Below, piece by piece: positions 5,595-9,223 of a stretch of DNA of 9,223 nt. Position 1 is the first letter of the stretch. Every line of letters starts with the position of its first letter. The stretch comes from Planctomycetota bacterium (lineage in GTDB: Bacteria > Planctomycetota > UBA1135 > GCA-002686595): assembly GCA_027623615.1 (NCBI GenBank), contig JAQBVH010000084.1, positions 1 to 9,223 on the forward strand, given 5' to 3'. Below the pieces are notes generated by a model. The model searched no databases, was not told the DNA's origin, and saw only the letters and a program-made list of their open reading frames with translations. Position numbers and translations under genes: made by a program.

Positions 5595-7948
5595 TGGCGG
5601 CCCGCGACCTGCACGGACCGGAGGCGCCCTGGGGCGAGGACTTCGAGATCATCGGCAAGCCGCGCCGCAAGGTCGACGGACTGTCGAAGGCGACCGGCGA
5701 GGCGGTCTACACCGACGACATCGTGCTGCCGGGCATGCTGCACGCGAAGACCCTGCGCAGCCCACACGCCCACGCGAACATTCGCTCGATCGACACCTCC
5801 AAGGCCGAGGCCCTACCGGGGGTGCACGCCGTGATCACGGGCAAGGACCTGCCGATCCCCTACGGAGTGATTCCGTGGACGCCGGACGAGCACGCCCTCG
5901 CCCTCGACAAGGTGCGCTTCATCGGCGACGAGGTCGCCGCCGTCGCCGCGATCGACGAGGACACGGCCAACGCTGCGCTCGACTTGATCGAGGTCGAGTA
6001 CGAGGTCCTGCACGCCTTCCTCGATCCACGCGAGGCCCTCGAGAGGCCCGCGCCGCAGATCCACGAGAGCCAGAAGGAGAACAACGTCTCCAAGCACGTG
6101 GCGCTCGAGTTCGGCAGCGTCGACGCGGGCTTCGCGGAGGCGGACCTGGTGCTCGAAGGCGACTTCTCGTTCCACGGCTCGACCCACGGCGCGATCGAGC
6201 CCCACTGCTCGGTGGCGCGCTACTCGGCGGACGGCCTGCTCACGGTCTGGTCCTCGACCCAGATCACGCACTACGTGCACCGCGCGCTGTCGCGCGTGCT
6301 CGAGCTCGAACCGAACCACATCCGCGTCGTGCAGCCCTGTCTCGGCGGCGCCTTCGGCGGGAAGTCGGACCCCTTCAGCCTCGAGTTCTGCGTTGCCAAG
6401 CTGTCGATGATCACCGGCCGGCCGGTGAAGATGCTCTGGACGCGCGAGGAGGTGTTCTACGCCCACCGCGGCCGGCACCCGATGCAGATGACCTACCGCA
6501 CCGGGGCGACCAAGGACGGACGCATCACCGCGGTCGACGCCAAGATCCTGATCGACGGTGGGTCGTACAGCTCGTTCGGGCTGGTCACGACCTACTACTC
6601 CGGCCAGCTCCTGACCGGACCCTACGACTTCCCCAACTACCGCTTCGACTCGACGCGCGTCTTCACGAACAAGCCGCCCTGCGGACCCAAGCGCGGACAC
6701 GGTTCGGTGCAACCGCGCTTCGCCTTCGAGGTGCAGCTCGACGAGGTCGCGACCCAGCTCGGCATCGACCCGATCGAGCTCCGACGCAAGAACTTCATCC
6801 AGGGCGGGGACGAGACGGTCAACGGGCAGCGCATCACCTCCTACGGCTTCGGGGAGTGCCTCGAGGTCGTCGAACGCGCCAGCGGCTGGAAGGAGCGCTA
6901 CGGCAAGCTCGAGCGCGGGCGCGGCCTCGGCGTCGCGGGGTCGATGTACATCTCGGGCACCAACTACCCGGTCTACCCGAACGAGATGCCCCAGGCGGGC
7001 ATCCAGCTCAAGGTCGACCGGTCGGGGTTGGTGCTGGCCTTCACCGGCGGCAACGACATCGGCCAGGGCTCGAACTCGGTGGTCGCGTACCTCGTGGCGG
7101 AGGAGCTCGGCCTCACGCTCGACCAGGTGCGCGTCGTCGCGGCGGACACCGACCTGTGTCCGGTCGACCTCGGCGCCTACTCGAGCCGCGTGACCTTCAT
7201 GGTCGGCAACGCGACGATCGATGCATGCCGCAAGCTGCGGCCCCTGATCGTCGACGCGGTCGCGAGCGAGTGGGAGATCGACCCCAAGCGCGTGCGGCTG
7301 ATCGGCGGCAAGGTGATCGACCTTGAGGACCCCGAGCGGGTGATGGAATCGCGCGACGCGTTCCAGCTGGCCGAGGCCAAGTACGACACCCTCGGATCGA
7401 CCGGCGCCTACAACACCCCCACCCTCGGCGGCGACTACCGCGGCGGCACGATCGGCGCCTCGCCGGCGTACTCCTTCACCGCCCACGTGGTCGAGGCTCA
7501 GGTCGACGAGGAGACCGGGCGGATCAGCGTGCCGAAGGTCTGGTGCGCCCACGACTGTGGCCGCGCGCTGAACCCGACCTCCGTGGCCGGTCAGATCGAA
7601 GGCTCGTGCTACATGGGCATCGCCGAAGCGCTGATGGAGTCCCACCACGTCAACCGCTTCGGCCTGCACTCCGGCCCGAGCCTGCTCGACTACCGCATGC
7701 CGACCACGCTGGACACGCCCGACATCGAGGCCTACATCGTGGAGAGCATCGATCCCGAGGGTCCCTACGGCGCGAAGGAGGCGGGCGAGGGTCCGCTGCA
7801 CTCCTCGATCCCGGCCCTGGCGAACGCGATCTACGACGCGGTCGGGGTCCGGCTGCATGAGCTGCCCTTCACTCCAGCCAAGGTGCTCGCAGCCCTGCGC
7901 GAGCAGCGCGCGGAACAAGCGGCCGCGGAGGAGCGGAGACAAGCCTGA
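5594..7948 (+). CDS. hcrA: 4-hydroxybenzoyl-CoA reductase-like alpha subunit (molybdopterin-binding)
   Basis: This 784-residue protein is the catalytic molybdenum subunit. In HcrA enzymes it removes the para-hydroxyl of 4-hydroxybenzoyl-CoA to give benzoyl-CoA. The N-terminal a/b hammerhead domain (about 17-140) starts IIGKPRRKVDGLSKATGEAVYTDD. The cofactor-binding domain shows GGAFGGK (251-257), GPKRGHG (364-370), NDIGQGSN (487-494), the segment SSRVTFMVGNA (530-540), and GAKEAGEG (726-733), whose E732 is in the position of the catalytic glutamate. Length is close to known HcrA (about 770). A charged, glutamine-rich tail (767-784) is dispensable-looking. Start choice: the ATG at 5594 overlaps the upstream stop and has GAAGGA nine bases before it; the frame is open further upstream, but there it only shadows hcrC. 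The stop overlaps the next ATG by one base. Xanthine dehydrogenase-family membership is certain. Other aromatic or heterocyclic substrates remain possible. Confidence 0.88.
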   Translation: MAARDLHGPEAPWGEDFEIIGKPRRKVDGLSKATGEAVYTDDIVLPGMLHAKTLRSPHAHANIRSIDTSKAEALPGVHAVITGKDLPIPYGVIPWTPDEHALALDKVRFIGDEVAAVAAIDEDTANAALDLIEVEYEVLHAFLDPREALERPAPQIHESQKENNVSKHVALEFGSVDAGFAEADLVLEGDFSFHGSTHGAIEPHCSVARYSADGLLTVWSSTQITHYVHRALSRVLELEPNHIRVVQPCLGGAFGGKSDPFSLEFCVAKLSMITGRPVKMLWTREEVFYAHRGRHPMQMTYRTGATKDGRITAVDAKILIDGGSYSSFGLVTTYYSGQLLTGPYDFPNYRFDSTRVFTNKPPCGPKRGHGSVQPRFAFEVQLDEVATQLGIDPIELRRKNFIQGGDETVNGQRITSYGFGECLEVVERASGWKERYGKLERGRGLGVAGSMYISGTNYPVYPNEMPQAGIQLKVDRSGLVLAFTGGNDIGQGSNSVVAYLVAEELGLTLDQVRVVAADTDLCPVDLGAYSSRVTFMVGNATIDACRKLRPLIVDAVASEWEIDPKRVRLIGGKVIDLEDPERVMESRDAFQLAEAKYDTLGSTGAYNTPTLGGDYRGGTIGASPAYSFTAHVVEAQVDEETGRISVPKVWCAHDCGRALNPTSVAGQIEGSCYMGIAEALMESHHVNRFGLHSGPSLLDYRMPTTLDTPDIEAYIVESIDPEGPYGAKEAGEGPLHSSIPALANAIYDAVGVRLHELPFTPAKVLAALREQRAEQAAAEERRQA

Positions 7949-8958
7949 TGTTGCGACTGCCTGCCTTCGAGCTCCTCGAGCCCACCACGGTCGAGGAGGC
8001 CACCGCCCTGCTCGCCGAGCACGGCGCCGACGCGATGGTGATCGCGGGCGGCACGGACCTGCTGCCGAACATGAAGCACCGGCTCTTCGAGCCGAAGGTG
8101 CTGGTCTCCCTGGGTCGGGTCGAGTCGCTGCGCGGCGTGACCAGGACCAAGGACGGTTGGACGATCGGCGCGATGACGACCCTGGCCGACGTCGCCAGCC
8201 ACGGGGACCTGCCTCCCGCCCTGCGCCAGGCCGCAGGCCTGGTCGCCGGTCCTCAGCTGCGCACGATGGGCACGCTGGGCGGCAACGTGATGCTCGACAC
8301 GCGTTGCCAGTGGTACAACCAGACCTACTTCTGGCGCCAGGCCCTGGGCTTCTGCTTGAAGAAGGACGGGACCCTGTGCCACGTGGTCGAGGGTGGCCAG
8401 AAGTGCGTCGCTGCTGCCTCGAACGACACGGCGCCGGCTTTGATGAGCCTCGGCGCGACGGGGCTGTTCGTGGGCGACGGGGGCTCGCGCGAGGTCCCGC
8501 TCACCGAGCTCTACTCCCCCGACGGGATCTGGAACAAGTCCGTCGCGCAGGGCGACCTGCTCGTCGAGGTGCGCGTACCGGCAACGGCCGCCGGTCACCG
8601 CGGCGCCTACGGCAAGCTGCGCGAACGCGGCTCGATCGACTTCCCGCTCTTTGGCTGCGCGGTGCGCCTGGAGCTCGACGAGGCAGGCGCCATCACAGAC
8701 GCCGACGTGTGCGCCGTGGCCCTGGTCGCCCGTCCGACGCGGGTCAAGAAGGTCGCCGCAGAGCTGGTAGGCACCAAGCCGGGAACCCCCGCGTTCGACG
8801 AGGCCGTCGAGCGCGTCGCTCAGCTCGCGTACAAGCAATGCCGCCCGCTGGACAACGTCCCGGGCGACGCGGACCACCGCCGCGAAATGGTGCCGGTCTA
8901 CGTGCGCCGCACGCTGCGGGCGGCGGCAGAGGGCGCAGGCCCGGTGCATCACGTCTGA
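7948..8958 (+). CDS. hcrB: 4-hydroxybenzoyl-CoA reductase-like beta subunit (FAD, with 4Fe-4S insertion)
   Basis: This 336-residue protein is the FAD-binding electron-entry subunit of the complex. The PCMH-type FAD fold is marked by VIAGGTDLLPNMK (31-43) and TMGTLGGNVM (106-115). Directly after the second FAD motif is an insertion of about 40 residues with four cysteines, C120, C136, C144 and C153 (spacings 16, 8, 9). Ordinary xanthine dehydrogenase FAD subunits lack it. As I recall, Thauera aromatica HcrB holds an extra 4Fe-4S cluster at C122, C138, C146 and C155, the same spacing, between the flavin and the protein surface, where it takes electrons from ferredoxin. The CO-dehydrogenase-flavoprotein-like C-terminal domain (about 214-325) begins AGHRGAYGKLRERGSIDFPLFG. 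The ATG overlaps the hcrA stop (TGATG), with GGAG nine bases upstream. The order C-A-B agrees with the known hcrCAB arrangement. This insertion is the main reason for the HcrCAB naming. Confidence 0.87.
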   Translation: MLRLPAFELLEPTTVEEATALLAEHGADAMVIAGGTDLLPNMKHRLFEPKVLVSLGRVESLRGVTRTKDGWTIGAMTTLADVASHGDLPPALRQAAGLVAGPQLRTMGTLGGNVMLDTRCQWYNQTYFWRQALGFCLKKDGTLCHVVEGGQKCVAAASNDTAPALMSLGATGLFVGDGGSREVPLTELYSPDGIWNKSVAQGDLLVEVRVPATAAGHRGAYGKLRERGSIDFPLFGCAVRLELDEAGAITDADVCAVALVARPTRVKKVAAELVGTKPGTPAFDEAVERVAQLAYKQCRPLDNVPGDADHRREMVPVYVRRTLRAAAEGAGPVHHV

Positions 8959-9184
8959 GCGCGAGGGCGTTTCGGGAGATGTCGGCCTGAGGTCGCCGAT
9001 TCGCGAGCCCCGACGCAACTCGATCTCGGGCGACCTTTCGCGAGGGCGGGGGCGGACCGAAGGGGAAGCAACGGTTCGAAGAGTTGAGGCGGATCGGCGC
9101 GGCCGACGCTCCGGGGAGCGAAGACCTTAAACGGCGAAGAGGCCGAGCGAGGACGGCTACGGCGAGGCTGGACGCGTAGGCGAG
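8959..9184. other. Non-coding region after hcrB with hairpins and short repeats
   Basis: No protein-like frame is evident here. CGCGAGGGCG occurs at 8960-8969 and 9039-9048, and TTCGCGAG at 9000-9007 and 9037-9044. Possible hairpins are TCGGC/GCCGA at 8982-8986/8995-8999, TCGGC-GCG-GCCGA at 9094-9106 and CGCTC-CGGG-GAGCG at 9107-9120. The first could help end the hcr transcript; none is followed by a T tract. From 9118 onward GCGARG recurs every 13-18 bases. Confidence 0.35.
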
Positions 9185-9190
9185 GTGATG

Positions 9191-9223
9191 ATGCTCGAGG
9201 CACCGACCGCGGCTCGCCTCGGT
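9191..9223 (+). CDS. Possible 5' end of a further gene, cut by the window edge
   Basis: An open frame after the TAA at 9128-9130 has strongly G/C third positions. It contains GTG ATG ATG (9185-9193) with GAGG just upstream (9182-9185, five bases before the ATG at 9191), then reads MLEAPTAARLG to the edge. Eleven codons are too few to identify a product, and the true start could be any of the three codons. This may be chance. Confidence 0.25.
   Translation, partial: MLEAPTAARLG

Noticed and set aside
5813..7942. A 709-codon minus-strand frame opposite hcrA
   Set aside because: Long antisense frames are expected opposite GC-rich genes; the product is rich in Val, Asp, Arg and His without any motif, while the plus strand has all molybdopterin motifs.
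7831..9018. A 395-codon minus-strand frame opposite hcrB
   Set aside because: Shadow of hcrB, which has clear FAD motifs and the four-cysteine insertion.
8949..9203. An 84-codon minus-strand frame at the right end
   Set aside because: It is Arg/Pro/Ser-rich and motif-free, overlaps the end of hcrB, and has no sign of being protein-like.

Overview
The window comes from a GC-rich bacterial chromosome with strongly G/C-biased third codon positions. A Planctomycetota or similar environmental lineage is my best guess. The reasons are a C-terminal domain remnant at 1045-1200 of a kind I associate with planctomycete proteins, the ArsR plus SRPBCC pair, and a secreted degenerate-metalloprotease-like protein. 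No rRNA or other marker is present, so this placement is inference. I see no tRNA, rRNA, CRISPR array, insertion sequence or phage gene.

Layout from left to right. (1) 2-691 (+) is the 3' part of a RecQ helicase gene (last zinc cysteines, RQC and HRDC domains). It ends in a pair of overlapping GC palindromes that could act as a two-way terminator. (2) 719-1200 is a small gene graveyard. The C-terminal part of an outer-membrane barrel-like protein on the minus strand is fused head to head, near 1045, to the last ~51 codons of an unrelated plus-strand protein. (3) 1201-2678 (-) is a two-gene operon, an ArsR-type regulator followed by a two-domain SRPBCC/AHSA1 protein, with an ATGA overlap. A TTGACA box and the palindrome TGTCTAGACA sit just upstream. 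(4) 2902-4005 (+) encodes a secreted protein that resembles a gluzincin metalloprotease without its zinc ligands; its leader can fold into a long nested hairpin. (5) 4185-5033 (+) is a short flagellin of the D0/D1 type, preceded by several small hairpins. (6) 5064-8958 (+) is a tightly coupled three-gene operon for a molybdenum hydroxylase of the xanthine dehydrogenase family, in the order 2Fe-2S subunit, molybdopterin subunit, FAD subunit. The FAD subunit carries a four-cysteine insertion typical of 4-hydroxybenzoyl-CoA reductase (HcrCAB). (7) 8959-9223 is mostly non-coding, with small hairpins and repeats and perhaps the first codons of a further gene.

The HcrCAB-like operon is the clearest metabolic unit. 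Its product would feed electrons from a low-potential donor through the FAD/4Fe-4S subunit and the 2Fe-2S subunit to the molybdenum site, to remove a phenolic hydroxyl from an aromatic CoA thioester. No other aromatic-degradation gene lies inside the window, so the physiological substrate is unproven. The remaining genes (DNA repair, motility, regulator) look like an ordinary mixed chromosomal neighbourhood. I did not find a wholly new multi-gene system. The most unusual items are the gene graveyard, the degenerate protease with its structured leader, and the 4Fe-4S version of the hydroxylase.
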